A stretch of DNA of 64,000 nt. Origin: Pseudoalteromonas sp. NBT06-2 (GTDB taxonomy: Bacteria > Pseudomonadota > Gammaproteobacteria > Enterobacterales > Alteromonadaceae). The notes beneath the pieces were generated by a model, which was not told the origin of the DNA, did not search any database, and saw nothing but the letters and a program-made list of their open reading frames with translations. Below are positions 1 through 9,867 of the stretch, in pieces. Numbering within the stretch: the stretch's first letter is position 1; each line of letters opens with the position of its first letter. The stretch covers positions 1 to 64,000 of the forward strand of contig NZ_NQMR01000003.1 of assembly GCF_002276045.1 (NCBI RefSeq). The letters run 5' to 3'. Both the position numbers and the translations under genes were made by a program.

Positions 1-101
1 AAATTAAATTATTATGCAATTGGTTTTATTTAGATAACAGTTACTAAAGTGATAATGAGGTAAATTAAAAAAACGAACAATTAAAATGAGGTGTTGCGAA
101 A

Positions 102-120
102 TGTTAATGCGACATTAACA
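102..120. promoter_or_regulatory. Perfect 8-3-8 palindrome, candidate operator
   Basis: TGTTAATG, a 3-base spacer CGA, then CATTAACA: two perfect 8-base arms. A related string (ATGTTAATGCG followed by GTGTTGCG) occurs at about 10057-10075, upstream of the GH16 gene, so similar sequence flanks both ends of the glucan operon. Binding by a locus regulator is inference; the second copy lacks the full dyad. Confidence 0.35.
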
Positions 121-212
121 ATTATCTGTATGGATATTTGTTATTTCACGACAAAGAGAGATGAAAGTAAGGTGAGAAGTTACCAGTTACATTTATTTTG
201 ATTTTTGCAATA

Positions 213-241
213 AAAAAGCCAGTTGGCTACTGGCTTTTTAT
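213..241 (-). terminator. Rho-independent terminator of the glucan operon
   Basis: AGCCAGT (217-223), a 5-base loop, ACTGGCT (229-235), flanked by an A-run and a T-run so that it can work in both directions. It lies about 20 bases past the GH3 stop on the minus strand. Confidence 0.8.
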
Positions 242-260
242 TTGTTTAATTTATCCTCAA

Positions 261-2807
261 TTAATCACAACGAATGTCTGTGTTTTGATATGCGATCGGC
301 TGAAAATGTATATCACTTATTGATAAATTTAGCGCTGCAGCGGTACTCAACTGCAATGCAGTTACATTTGCACTTAAAAGCCCTTCGTTATTTGAAAAGC
401 ATGTCGCATCGATAGATAAATCAGACCACTGCCCTTTAGGTAATAAAGCAAGTTGTTTGCTTATATCTTGCTGCATATCACAGTGACCTTTTAAGCCTAA
501 ACTTGCATCACAATTTATAGTGATATAAACAGGAGAGTTAATCTCACTATCTCTTTTCATATTCACTAATAACCGCGAATGCGTTATTAATCCAGAACTT
601 AATCTATCGGAATCTGCTGTTGTGTGAATAAACTGAACACCAGCATATTTGCTACCATCAAGCTCAATTCTAAAAGCATCTTCTTGTACTTTTTTATCTA
701 CAGTACGGTATTTTATACCCGGTAAACTTACCGTGTTTGAAGCAATGGCTGTAAATTGCTGTTCTGAGGTTAAACTCGCGATCCAAGGCTCGACTATTTT
801 ACCTGTAAAGATATTCAATCCAGTAGTTTGACCTTTAGTCAAATCAAATGTTTCAGATAAGTTATCGGCTAATAGATTTTTATCTCCATATCGTAAACCA
901 AAACCGTATGGTAATAATGGGTGATATTCTTCATCATGAATATTGACTATTTGATCAGGTGCTTTAGGCCAAGAGAATGATAACTTTCCTTTAAAATCAT
1001 GTTGAACACGATTATCTTTATCCTTCAATAATACATCCGCAATCGCTTTGCCTTCCGAACCGGGTAACCAAGCGGCTACAAAGGCATCACTGGCATTAAG
1101 CTCTGCATTAATCCACATAGGGCGACCACTTATAAAAAGTGATACGACAGGTATGCCTTGTGCTTTTAATTTGCGCAGTAATTTCAAATCTGACTTTACT
1201 GCTTTTTGATATGCTAAATCTTCAACATCACCTTGTCCTTCAGCATAAGGCTCTTCTCCAAAAACAACCACTGCAACATCTGGTTTTTGTATAAAGCTCC
1301 CATCTTCACTCAATACAATCTGACCACCTGCAGCTTTTACTTGAGTCGCTAATCCATCATAAATAGAACTGCCCCCGGGAAAGTCATTATTTACATTACT
1401 ATTACCTTGCCAAGTTATAGTCCAGCCACCAGCTTGCTTACCAATATTATGCGCGGCATCACCTGCTACCAACATATTGATTTTTGGTGATAGGGGCAGT
1501 AAATTTGCTTTGTTTTTTAATAAAACAAGTGACTCTCTTACTGCTTGTTGTGCGACTAATCTATGTGCTTTACTACCAATTAATTCAGTTTTACCTGACA
1601 ATACACGATTAGCAGGACTGGGTTTATCAAATAAACCAGCACGTACTTTTACGCGTAAAATACGAGTAACTGCATCATCAATTCTTGATTGTGCAATTAT
1701 ACCTTGTTCAACTTGTTCAATGGTATTTTCAAGTAACGATTTCCAAGCTTTTGTTGGTACCATAAAAATATCAAGACCCGAATTTACAGCTTGTGGGCAG
1801 CTTTCATTACTACAGCCTTTTACTTGCCCATGGCCATTCCAATCACCTACAACAAAACCATCAAATCCCATTTTTTGTTTTAATACATCGGTTAATAAAT
1901 AGCGATTACCGTGCGCCTTCTCTCCTTGCCAACTATTAAATGACGCCATAACTGATTGCGCACCAGCGGTTAAACCGCCAATATAACCTTGGCCATGAAT
2001 ATCATGTAAAGCTTGCTCAGAAGAAATATTATTACCTTGATCATCGCCATCAACTGTACCGCCATCACCAATAAAGTGTTTAACGGTGCTGATCACTTTA
2101 TCGTCGCCTAAAAAGTCATTACCAACACTGCCTTGCAGACCTTTTACAATAGCACCCGCATAAGTTTTTACAATTTTAGGGTCTTCAGAATAACCTTCAT
2201 AAGTTCTGCCCCAACGATCATCTCTTACCGTTGCAACCGTGGGTGCAAAAACCCAATCAATACCTGTTACCATAACCTCAGTCGCTGTCACTTGTGCTAT
2301 TTTTTCTATTAACTCAGGGTTGTTAGCAGCTCCTAAGCCTATATTGTGAGGAAACAAAGTCGCACCTATTACATTATTGTGACCATGTACTGCATCGGTA
2401 CCCCACATTGTAGGGATCGTCGAACCATCTATAGAATCATCAATGGAAGCCTGATACATATCTTCAGCAAGTTTGATCCAATCTTGTGCAGTTGCCTGTT
2501 TATCGTTGTTTGGAAATGCACCACCGCCATTTAAATAAGAACCAAACCCATATTTTCGCATATCTTCAATTGTAATATCACGTATTTCAGGTTGAATCAT
2601 TTGTGCTACTTTTTGTGCTAGCGTCATGTTAGATAACAGTTGTTTTACTTTAACTTCAACGTTTTCATCTTTAGCTACTTGTGAAATTATTTTTGGCCAA
2701 ATTGCTTTTTTAACCTCTTCTGTGCGTGCACCTTCATTTTTAGCAGAGCATGCAATTAAGCCTGTTAGTGCCGCAACACTGATTATCAACTGTTTATTGA
2801 TACTCAT
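261..2807 (-). CDS. GH3 exo-beta-glucosidase lipoprotein
   Basis: An 848-residue glycoside hydrolase family 3 enzyme, expected to release glucose from beta-1,3/1,4-glucan oligosaccharides such as laminarin fragments. The N-terminus is a lipoprotein signal with lipobox LIAC (Cys20), so it is probably membrane-anchored in the periplasm or outer membrane. The catalytic (alpha/beta)8 domain covers about residues 55-390, with the KHF motif near 243 and the expected nucleophile Asp322 in VVGDWNGH. The second GH3 domain follows to about 640. The last 190 residues resemble the galactose-binding-like C-terminal domain of marine ExoP-type exoglucanases. An AAGGAT ribosome site stands 6 bases before ATG. 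It starts one base after the permease stop, so the two are very probably translationally coupled. Exact linkage preference cannot be read from sequence. Confidence 0.93.
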   Translation of the reverse strand: MSINKQLIISVAALTGLIACSAKNEGARTEEVKKAIWPKIISQVAKDENVEVKVKQLLSNMTLAQKVAQMIQPEIRDITIEDMRKYGFGSYLNGGGAFPNNDKQATAQDWIKLAEDMYQASIDDSIDGSTIPTMWGTDAVHGHNNVIGATLFPHNIGLGAANNPELIEKIAQVTATEVMVTGIDWVFAPTVATVRDDRWGRTYEGYSEDPKIVKTYAGAIVKGLQGSVGNDFLGDDKVISTVKHFIGDGGTVDGDDQGNNISSEQALHDIHGQGYIGGLTAGAQSVMASFNSWQGEKAHGNRYLLTDVLKQKMGFDGFVVGDWNGHGQVKGCSNESCPQAVNSGLDIFMVPTKAWKSLLENTIEQVEQGIIAQSRIDDAVTRILRVKVRAGLFDKPSPANRVLSGKTELIGSKAHRLVAQQAVRESLVLLKNKANLLPLSPKINMLVAGDAAHNIGKQAGGWTITWQGNSNVNNDFPGGSSIYDGLATQVKAAGGQIVLSEDGSFIQKPDVAVVVFGEEPYAEGQGDVEDLAYQKAVKSDLKLLRKLKAQGIPVVSLFISGRPMWINAELNASDAFVAAWLPGSEGKAIADVLLKDKDNRVQHDFKGKLSFSWPKAPDQIVNIHDEEYHPLLPYGFGLRYGDKNLLADNLSETFDLTKGQTTGLNIFTGKIVEPWIASLTSEQQFTAIASNTVSLPGIKYRTVDKKVQEDAFRIELDGSKYAGVQFIHTTADSDRLSSGLITHSRLLVNMKRDSEINSPVYITINCDASLGLKGHCDMQQDISKQLALLPKGQWSDLSIDATCFSNNEGLLSANVTALQLSTAAALNLSISDIHFQPIAYQNTDIRCD

Positions 2808-2808
2808 C

Positions 2809-4065
2809 TTAAGATCCTTCTTTTAAAATAGTCACAGGTTTTGATCCTATTAGTCCGTAATACGCAATATAGGCATAACAAAAAATAGGCAGAATAAATG
2901 CCAGTTGCACACCGACTAAATCAGCTAGTACACCTTGAATCAAGGGTATTATTGCACCGCCAACAATAGCTAAACATAAAACCCCCGCACCATGACTTGC
3001 AGCATCACCTAAGTCATTTATCGCTAAGCTAAATATTGTTGGAAACATAATAGAGTTAAATAAACCCACAGCTAAAATCGACCACATAGCAACAGGACCA
3101 TCCAGAAAAACAGCAAGTAATATTAATGAAATTGAACATGCAGCATTCACAGCCAATACTTTGCCTGCGGCAATATGCTGCATTATAAGTGCACCAATAA
3201 AACGACCAAGCATCGCGCCGCCCCAATAATAAGCAATATAATTAGCAGCTTGTGATTCCGCCATACCAGCAATATTAGGTTCAGCTAAAAAGTTAATTAA
3301 AAAACTACCAATAGCGACTTCTGCACCAACATATAAAAAAATACCTACCGCACCTAATTTTAAGTGACTAAAGTGCCATGATTTTTGTGTAGATTGCGTT
3401 GAAATGTCTTTTTTACCTAGCTCAGGTAGTTTTAAGTAAGCAAAAATAACCGCTAATAGCATGAGTGCTGAAGCAAGCATAATATAAGGTATTTGAACAG
3501 CTGAAGCATCTGTGATGGCATGCTCTGTGCCACTAAAAATGAGCCAAGCACCAAAAAACGGCGCTACGGTTGTACCTAATGCATTAAATGCTTGGGTCAT
3601 CGTTAATCGTGATGATGCGGTTTTACTTGGCCCAAGTGCACTTACATAAGGGTTTGCTGATACTTGTAAAATAGTAATGCCCGATGCCAAAACAAATAGC
3701 GCTAATAAAAAAAGCGAATACACTTCTAATATTGAGGCAGGATAAAATAAAAAACAGCCAAAACTTGCAACACTTAAACCTGTCACTATACCTTTTTTAA
3801 AACCTAGTTTACCTACCAAATTACCCGCAGGCAGTGAAACAATAAAATAAGCGCCAAAAAAGCAGAACTGAACCAACATTGCTTGGGTATAAGATAGATC
3901 AAACGCTCCTCTTAAATAGGGGATTAAGATATCATTTAAGCAGGTTATAAAGCCCCACATAAAAAATAGTGAAGTCAGTGAGACCAATGCAAAACGATTA
4001 CTTTCATTAGGTGATATTACATTGGGGCTATCTTGCTGTGCTAGGTTTGCTGATATGCTAGCCAT
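2809..4065 (-). CDS. MFS sugar permease of the FucP/GluP type
   Basis: A 418-residue 12-helix major facilitator of the fucose/glucose-galactose (FHS) permease group, expected to bring glucose into the cytoplasm by proton or sodium symport. Family features visible are [18 protein letters not shown] in helix 1 and an ANPYVSALG segment near the middle. I place the start at the ATG at 4065, because AGGA lies 9 bases upstream; a TTG two codons earlier is too close to it. The gene lies between the TBDR and the GH3 gene, 94 bases after the former and one base before the latter. It would import what the GH16 and GH3 enzymes release. The assignment to the family is firm; the exact sugar is inferred from the neighbours. 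Confidence 0.9.
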   Translation of the reverse strand: MASISANLAQQDSPNVISPNESNRFALVSLTSLFFMWGFITCLNDILIPYLRGAFDLSYTQAMLVQFCFFGAYFIVSLPAGNLVGKLGFKKGIVTGLSVASFGCFLFYPASILEVYSLFLLALFVLASGITILQVSANPYVSALGPSKTASSRLTMTQAFNALGTTVAPFFGAWLIFSGTEHAITDASAVQIPYIMLASALMLLAVIFAYLKLPELGKKDISTQSTQKSWHFSHLKLGAVGIFLYVGAEVAIGSFLINFLAEPNIAGMAESQAANYIAYYWGGAMLGRFIGALIMQHIAAGKVLAVNAACSISLILLAVFLDGPVAMWSILAVGLFNSIMFPTIFSLAINDLGDAASHGAGVLCLAIVGGAIIPLIQGVLADLVGVQLAFILPIFCYAYIAYYGLIGSKPVTILKEGS

Positions 4066-4122
4066 AATCAAAGTTCCTACAATTAAAAATAAATAAATGA
4101 GTGTGAATAAAAAAGAAAATGC

Positions 4123-4144
4123 CGCTCAGTAAGCTAACTGAACG
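4123..4144 (-). other. Intercistronic hairpin between TBDR and permease
   Basis: CGCTCAGT, 6-base loop, ACTGAACG. On the minus-strand transcript the 8-pair stem contains one G-U wobble. No U-run follows. It sits just after the TBDR stop and could stabilise the 3' end of the highly needed TBDR mRNA or reduce read-through. Confidence 0.4.
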
Positions 4145-4158
4145 ACACAGATTTGAGA

Positions 4159-7134
4159 TTATTTAAAGCTATAGCGAGCGCCTAAAACATAGCGCGGTCC
4201 ATATTGTCGTGCAAACAAGAATTGTTCTTCATAGCGACCAAAGCCTTGCTCTGTTTCGTTGTTTAAATTTAATCCCTCAAAAAATACCGTAACATTATCA
4301 TTCACGTTATAATTAACACTCATATCCCACTGGCCAAATTCCTTAGCAAATTGTGGTGGATTATCAGATGAACCTTGGTCTTGGCCTACACCCATTAAGT
4401 ATTCATCTCGCCATGCATAAGTGACTTTTACAGACCAATCATCTTTTTCATAAAAAGCTTGGAAGTTTGCGGAATCACTTAAACCCGTTAAAGGCGTTTG
4501 TTGATCTAAGCTTTCGATATCAAACTCAACATCACCTTCAACAAATGTGGCGTTTACACCGATACCAAAACCGGTTTCACCAAATAGATGTACCAGCGCA
4601 AGTTCGAAACCATCCACTTTTTTATCATCAAGACTATTAAATGGACGCGATATATCCCAAACCATCAATGGATCATTTGAATTTGGCTCAATATATCCTT
4701 GGCTATTTAAAGTCGCCCCATTAGTTTGCATTTGTGCAAAAATGGCATCATTAGTTGCTTGCTCATCTCTAGCAATTATATCGGCCTCAGCTTGCTGCCA
4801 ACGAGGACCATCATAAATATCATGAAACCCCTCAATTGTTGTTTTAATTTTTTGATTACCAATAAAGTTTTTAACATCTTTTCTAAAGTAACCAATTGCA
4901 GCATAACTGCCTGGTGAGTAGTAATATTCTAAAGATAAATCGAAGTTAGTAGATTCAAATGGTAAAAGGTTTGTATTACCCTCACTGCCATTTCTAGAGC
5001 CCACTTTTGGACTGGGTGAAAGCTGACGGCCACCCGCTAAATCGCCTAATGGTGCTCTTGTAATTGTTTTACCCCAAGACACACGTGTCACTAGCTCATC
5101 GGTTAAATCAACTTTCATATCTATCATAGGTAAAAATACATCATGCTCACCTGTTAGTGACAATGTATTGCTATCACCGTCTAGATATTGCGTATGCCAT
5201 TCACTACCACCTTTGTACCAAACTGAAGTGGGTACATCTTGTAGTACATTACTGGTAACCGATGTTTCCTCATAACGCACGCCAACATTTAGCTGTACAG
5301 GAAATTGTGCAACTTCAAATTCCCATAACGATTGCACATAAATGCTATCTGTATCTTCTTCAACTGAACTCGACGAATAGGTACCCATATCGTGATAAGC
5401 CGTAGTTGCAAAGTAATCATCGCCACCTAAGACTTCGTTTGTTAAAAAGGCCTCTGAACGTGCAACAACTTCATCAAAATCAAACGAATAATAATAGTTA
5501 GGTGATAAATCACTACCGCCACCACTGAACTCATCTAAAAAGTTATTGGTATTATTTAACTCAAACATGCCATCAGGAAACATTTCAGTATATGAAGGGT
5601 TAAATAAGAAACCACCAATTAAACCGCTCCATGCACGTGAACCACCCATTTTTTGTTCTGTACGAACTAAACCAAATTTCACATTTACTAATGGAATATC
5701 AAAAGTATTATCCCAAGTACCATGAAGCTGAAATTGATCGACTGTTGATTCGCCTGGTGAATGTGAGAACTGACTAAAGTGAGAGTCAATTTCACCTGGC
5801 GCTAATGTTGTTGAACCATTTTTCCAATATATTTGTGCATGAGGAATATCACCAATACGATTATCATAGGTTTTTGTTACAAGTTGGTCTGAGCCTAAAA
5901 CTAAACTGCCAGCACTGCCTAAACCAGCATCACCACCATTATCTGTTTCATTTTTTGAATCATGATAATCAAATTCAAAATGTAATGAATCCGTTGCCTG
6001 CCAAGCGACATTAAAACCAATTGAACGCTCTTTTACTTCGGTTGTATTTCTACGCGCACTATAAGAGCCGTCATTACCACTGATATCAGCATAAATTGCT
6101 GTACCATTTTCATCTAACTCATAAGCATTAATGTTACCGCCATAATCATTCCACATACCCCAACCTAGAGAATTCATACCCGTTGTTGCATCAGTAGCGG
6201 TATAATCTAAGGTTAAAATCACATCATCGATCGGCGCATATTGAAACGTAACATGTCCATTTATACGCTCTCTTTGATTATCTTCAATGTTGTAATTCAT
6301 ATCTCGTGGAAAATAATGTGCACCAATAGGGTCGCCTTGAGCATCTAAAGCACGTGGATCTATGATTTTAGAATCATCTAAATCAGGTAAATCTACATTG
6401 GCCTGCCACCCTTGAACATTTGCTGATTGCTGTTGAAAATCACGTCTATGATGGGTGAAAGAAGCCGCAAAACCTAAACTGTCGTCAAAAAATGTATTGC
6501 TATAAACACCACCTATTTCGGGAGTTACATCATTACCATCAACATTAGAAGTATCGTGTATGGCTTTTGCAGAAAAAGAATATTTTTCGCCAGGACTATT
6601 AAATGGCTTCATCGTGACAATATTTACGGTTGCACCTAAACCACCACTTGGGTTTTTAGCGCGTGCAGTTTTATGAACTTCTAATGCACTTATGCCATCT
6701 GATGACAGATTTTCAAACTGATATGAACGAGAATTACCTGTCCCCGGCATTTGACGACCATTTAAGGTCACGAGATTAAAATCAGGCCCAAAGCCACGAA
6801 CAGTGATTTGACTGCCTTCGCCATTTGAGCGACTCACAGTAACACCAGTGATCCTTTGCAGGGATTCAGCTAAATTTGTATCTGGGAATTTGCCCATATC
6901 TTCCGCAGATATAATATCAACCACACCTGATTCAGCACGTTTTAAATCAGCAGATTTAATTAAACTACCTCTAATACCTTTTACTTCAATAACTTCAATT
7001 TGTTTCTCTGCTGCACTTGTATTAGCTGCCTTTTGTGTATTTTCTGCTGCAATTAGCTGCGTATTAAATCCTGCAAACATAATCGCACTGATGCATGCTG
7101 CTAAATGATTTTTTGAAAAGTTAAACTGTTTCAT
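4159..7134 (-). CDS. TonB-dependent receptor of the glucan locus
   Basis: A 991-residue outer-membrane TBDR with a signal peptide (about residues 1-29, ending near LIAAE). A plug domain follows (EVKGIRGSLIKSADLKR, then VRGFGPDFNLVTLNGRQMP) and a 22-strand beta-barrel ends in the aromatic ARYSFK. The EVKGIRGSL...RITGVTVSR pattern is typical of the large carbohydrate TBDRs of Alteromonadales. Position between the GH16 and permease genes makes uptake of beta-glucan oligosaccharides, most likely laminarin-derived, the best inference. It is preceded by a 69-base gap with a hairpin. AGGATTATT precedes the ATG. No SusD partner is present, as is normal in gammaproteobacteria. Confidence 0.92.
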   Translation of the reverse strand: MKQFNFSKNHLAACISAIMFAGFNTQLIAAENTQKAANTSAAEKQIEVIEVKGIRGSLIKSADLKRAESGVVDIISAEDMGKFPDTNLAESLQRITGVTVSRSNGEGSQITVRGFGPDFNLVTLNGRQMPGTGNSRSYQFENLSSDGISALEVHKTARAKNPSGGLGATVNIVTMKPFNSPGEKYSFSAKAIHDTSNVDGNDVTPEIGGVYSNTFFDDSLGFAASFTHHRRDFQQQSANVQGWQANVDLPDLDDSKIIDPRALDAQGDPIGAHYFPRDMNYNIEDNQRERINGHVTFQYAPIDDVILTLDYTATDATTGMNSLGWGMWNDYGGNINAYELDENGTAIYADISGNDGSYSARRNTTEVKERSIGFNVAWQATDSLHFEFDYHDSKNETDNGGDAGLGSAGSLVLGSDQLVTKTYDNRIGDIPHAQIYWKNGSTTLAPGEIDSHFSQFSHSPGESTVDQFQLHGTWDNTFDIPLVNVKFGLVRTEQKMGGSRAWSGLIGGFLFNPSYTEMFPDGMFELNNTNNFLDEFSGGGSDLSPNYYYSFDFDEVVARSEAFLTNEVLGGDDYFATTAYHDMGTYSSSSVEEDTDSIYVQSLWEFEVAQFPVQLNVGVRYEETSVTSNVLQDVPTSVWYKGGSEWHTQYLDGDSNTLSLTGEHDVFLPMIDMKVDLTDELVTRVSWGKTITRAPLGDLAGGRQLSPSPKVGSRNGSEGNTNLLPFESTNFDLSLEYYYSPGSYAAIGYFRKDVKNFIGNQKIKTTIEGFHDIYDGPRWQQAEADIIARDEQATNDAIFAQMQTNGATLNSQGYIEPNSNDPLMVWDISRPFNSLDDKKVDGFELALVHLFGETGFGIGVNATFVEGDVEFDIESLDQQTPLTGLSDSANFQAFYEKDDWSVKVTYAWRDEYLMGVGQDQGSSDNPPQFAKEFGQWDMSVNYNVNDNVTVFFEGLNLNNETEQGFGRYEEQFLFARQYGPRYVLGARYSFK

Positions 7135-7164
7135 AATAATCCTACCTGTGAATGAGTTTCAATT

Positions 7165-7182
7165 GAGCCAGTTTTATGGCTC
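7165..7182 (-). other. Intercistronic hairpin between GH16 and TBDR
   Basis: GAGCCA, loop GTTTTA, TGGCTC. A U-run follows only on the plus strand, so on the minus-strand transcript it is more likely a processing or stabilising stem than a true terminator. Confidence 0.4.
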
Positions 7183-7203
7183 TATTTTTTAAATAACGAA
7201 TGA

Positions 7204-9867
7204 TTAAGGTGTTGTAATAACAACATTATCTAGGCGGTAAACTGCGCCTTCACCCGTAACCCAAGCAGGAAAAACCATTAATACATCAATTTGACTAATA
7301 TCTAACCCTGCATCAAATAGACTTTGTAGCGAAAATGTATAGGTTTGCCATTGACCTATAACCGGAGCAACACCTTCTTGCGAAGCTGATAGTTCAAATT
7401 CTGCAAATGTATCTACATCACCAGATTCTATTTTAAACACCCAAGTTGAATCAGGATCAGAAGAAGCTGTAATCACTTTCATTTCAAATTGAACCAAACC
7501 ATTTGCTAACAAATTAGAAGCATCTAAATACACATCATCAGCGGCCTTTAAACCCATTACCGTTGCAGTACTACCAATAATAAACTCGGCGGTTAAACCA
7601 TGTTCAGTATCATCATTTTCAATTGTAGGAGTAGAACCACCACAGCAATCCCAAATACTCCACTGATCTTTTGCTTTATCATTAAATAAAACATGGCCAA
7701 TATAATCATCTGAAGCATTAGGATCATAAACTGTGACATTATCAACACGGTATACAGCACCTTCACCCTCTCCCCAGGTAGGGAATATCATTAATACATC
7801 AATTGCACTGACATCAAGGCCTGCATTAGCTAAATCTGATAATTTAAAGGTATAAGTTTGCCACTCACCCTTTACTGGCGCACTGGCTTCTAAGCTTTCA
7901 TTGAGGAGTATTTGTGCAAATGTATCAGCATTGTTAGATTCTGTTTTAAATACCCATGCTGCTTCAGCCTTGTTTGGCATATCAACAACTTTCATATCAA
8001 ATTGAATGACACCATTCGCCAAAATGCCTGTTGCATCAAAAGGCGCAGGCTGTACATCAGGAACTGTAATATTGGCTTCACGTGAAATAAAGCCCATTAC
8101 CGTAGGTTCTGCCCCAATTGAAAATTGAGCAACACTACCGTGTATTTCATCATCCATTTCAATTGTTGGTAAAGAACCACCACAACAATCCCACATTGGC
8201 CAACTCGTATTTTCTTCATCTTCAAATACCATTAACTTTGGCGAGCTAATATCAGCTGCTATTTCTAAGTTAGTAACTTGATATACCGCACCTTCACCAA
8301 CTCCCCATGCAGGGAAGATCATCACGACGTCAATAGCACTCGGATCTAAACCTGCATCAACAAGTTGCTGCACAGGAAAAGTATAGGTTTGCCACTGCCC
8401 AGTAACTGGGTTTAAACCTTCTTCACTAAAATTTAACTCAAGCTCAGAAAACTCAGTCCCACCAACACTCTCGACTTTTAATACCCATGCTGCATCCGTA
8501 TTATTTGGTGGACTAACCACTTTCATATCAAAACTTAAAAAGCCAGAGTCGATAATAGGTGAGGCATCAAAAGGAGATACTTTACCTTCAGGGTCAACAA
8601 TGTTGGCTTCTCTAGAAATAAAGCCATTTACTGTAGCGGTTTCACCAACAACAAACTCCATTACGTCGCCTTTGTCTACATCATTTACAATTGATGGATT
8701 TGAATCGCCACAACAATCCCATGCTGGCCAATTAGGGTTTAACGTACCAGAAAATATTGTTAAATTTTGTGCAATACCAGTAGAGGGAGGTGAAGGGATA
8801 GGTGCTTTACCAACAACAAGTGCATCATCAAGGCTATCGTAACCTGCTCTGATTGTTTCACAGCCTTTGCCTGTATCAGGGTTTTGGTTACATTGATAAA
8901 CACGTACATAATCAACTTCAAATCTTTGACCATTAGTAAATGCATTCGCATCTACGCCTAAATTATTGACATTTTCCGGCCAATTTCCGCCAACGGCAAA
9001 GTTAATGATCATAAAGAATCTTTGATCAAAAGGTGCGGCATCCCAATGCGTTGATAGCTCACCAGATATAAGATCGTAATATTCGGCAAACCAGCCTTGA
9101 TGTGCTAAACCGACAGCTTGATCTTTACTGTTATAGCGTACTTGTGATTGGCGCTGTGTTGCATAAAGGTAATCATCTAAGTACCAACGGATCTCCCCTT
9201 CCTGCCATTCAATAGCATAAGTATGAAAATCATCAGCTGGATTGATACCATCAGGAATAGCGTAGGCTTTACCTGAATGGGAATTGTCTGGCGACTCTTT
9301 ACCATAATGTAATGTACCGTGAATTTGGCTTTCTACAATACCTTCATCATTGACTGTTTTTAAGTTTACCGCTTCTAAAATATCAATTTCGCCTGATTTT
9401 GGCCAACCACCATAAGTGGCATCTGTCGGTAGCATCCAAAATGCAGGCCAACTGCCTTGACCACTGGGTAGCTTAGCTTTGATTTCAAAGCGACCATATT
9501 TAAAATCGGCTTTATGCTGACTAATTAAACGTGCCGAAGAATATGGTTGCTCAGCGCCATCTGCTGAAGGTAAAGCAACAATATTTAGAACGCCATCAGC
9601 AATATATGAATTTTCACTGCTGTCGGTATAACATTGTTTTTCATCATTCCCCCCACCTAAACAGTTAACTTCATGGGTCCATTTATTACTATCTATGCGA
9701 CTTCCATCAAATTCATCGCTCCAAATCATTTCCCAGTCACTCACTGGTTTTTGTACATAAATATTACTCGTGTCGGTGTTAGTTTCAACACCACCACCAC
9801 ACCCTTGCAAAGATGCCAGTGATGCTAAAGCACATAACTGAGTGAACTTACCGATAGCTTTATTCAT
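7204..9867 (-). CDS. GH16 endo-beta-glucanase (laminarinase-type) with three C-terminal modules
   Basis: An 887-residue secreted lipoprotein (lipobox LQGC, Cys23) that should cut beta-1,3-glucan internally at the cell surface and feed the TBDR. The GH16 jelly-roll covers about residues 43-330, with the catalytic signature GEIDILE (nucleophile Glu160, Asp162, acid/base Glu165). After a short Pro-rich linker come three tandem modules of about 165-170 residues (about 371-537, 544-714, 725-885). Each opens with W.xWDCCG (WDCC at 383, 559, 739) and closes with G.WQTYTF...AGLD.S.IDV.M.FP.W. They resemble the galactose-binding-like fold of ExoP C-terminal domains and probably bind glucan; this is inference. 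Start taken at the ATG at 9867; a TTG four codons earlier is less likely. First gene of the operon. Confidence 0.92.
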   Translation of the reverse strand: MNKAIGKFTQLCALASLASLQGCGGGVETNTDTSNIYVQKPVSDWEMIWSDEFDGSRIDSNKWTHEVNCLGGGNDEKQCYTDSSENSYIADGVLNIVALPSADGAEQPYSSARLISQHKADFKYGRFEIKAKLPSGQGSWPAFWMLPTDATYGGWPKSGEIDILEAVNLKTVNDEGIVESQIHGTLHYGKESPDNSHSGKAYAIPDGINPADDFHTYAIEWQEGEIRWYLDDYLYATQRQSQVRYNSKDQAVGLAHQGWFAEYYDLISGELSTHWDAAPFDQRFFMIINFAVGGNWPENVNNLGVDANAFTNGQRFEVDYVRVYQCNQNPDTGKGCETIRAGYDSLDDALVVGKAPIPSPPSTGIAQNLTIFSGTLNPNWPAWDCCGDSNPSIVNDVDKGDVMEFVVGETATVNGFISREANIVDPEGKVSPFDASPIIDSGFLSFDMKVVSPPNNTDAAWVLKVESVGGTEFSELELNFSEEGLNPVTGQWQTYTFPVQQLVDAGLDPSAIDVVMIFPAWGVGEGAVYQVTNLEIAADISSPKLMVFEDEENTSWPMWDCCGGSLPTIEMDDEIHGSVAQFSIGAEPTVMGFISREANITVPDVQPAPFDATGILANGVIQFDMKVVDMPNKAEAAWVFKTESNNADTFAQILLNESLEASAPVKGEWQTYTFKLSDLANAGLDVSAIDVLMIFPTWGEGEGAVYRVDNVTVYDPNASDDYIGHVLFNDKAKDQWSIWDCCGGSTPTIENDDTEHGLTAEFIIGSTATVMGLKAADDVYLDASNLLANGLVQFEMKVITASSDPDSTWVFKIESGDVDTFAEFELSASQEGVAPVIGQWQTYTFSLQSLFDAGLDISQIDVLMVFPAWVTGEGAVYRLDNVVITTP

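Larger units (their letters stand above)
1..260. other. Intergenic region left of the glucan operon
   Basis: No credible gene. It holds a perfect palindrome (102-120) and the GH3 terminator hairpin (213-241), listed separately. If the next gene to the left is also on the minus strand, its promoter would be here. Confidence 0.6.
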
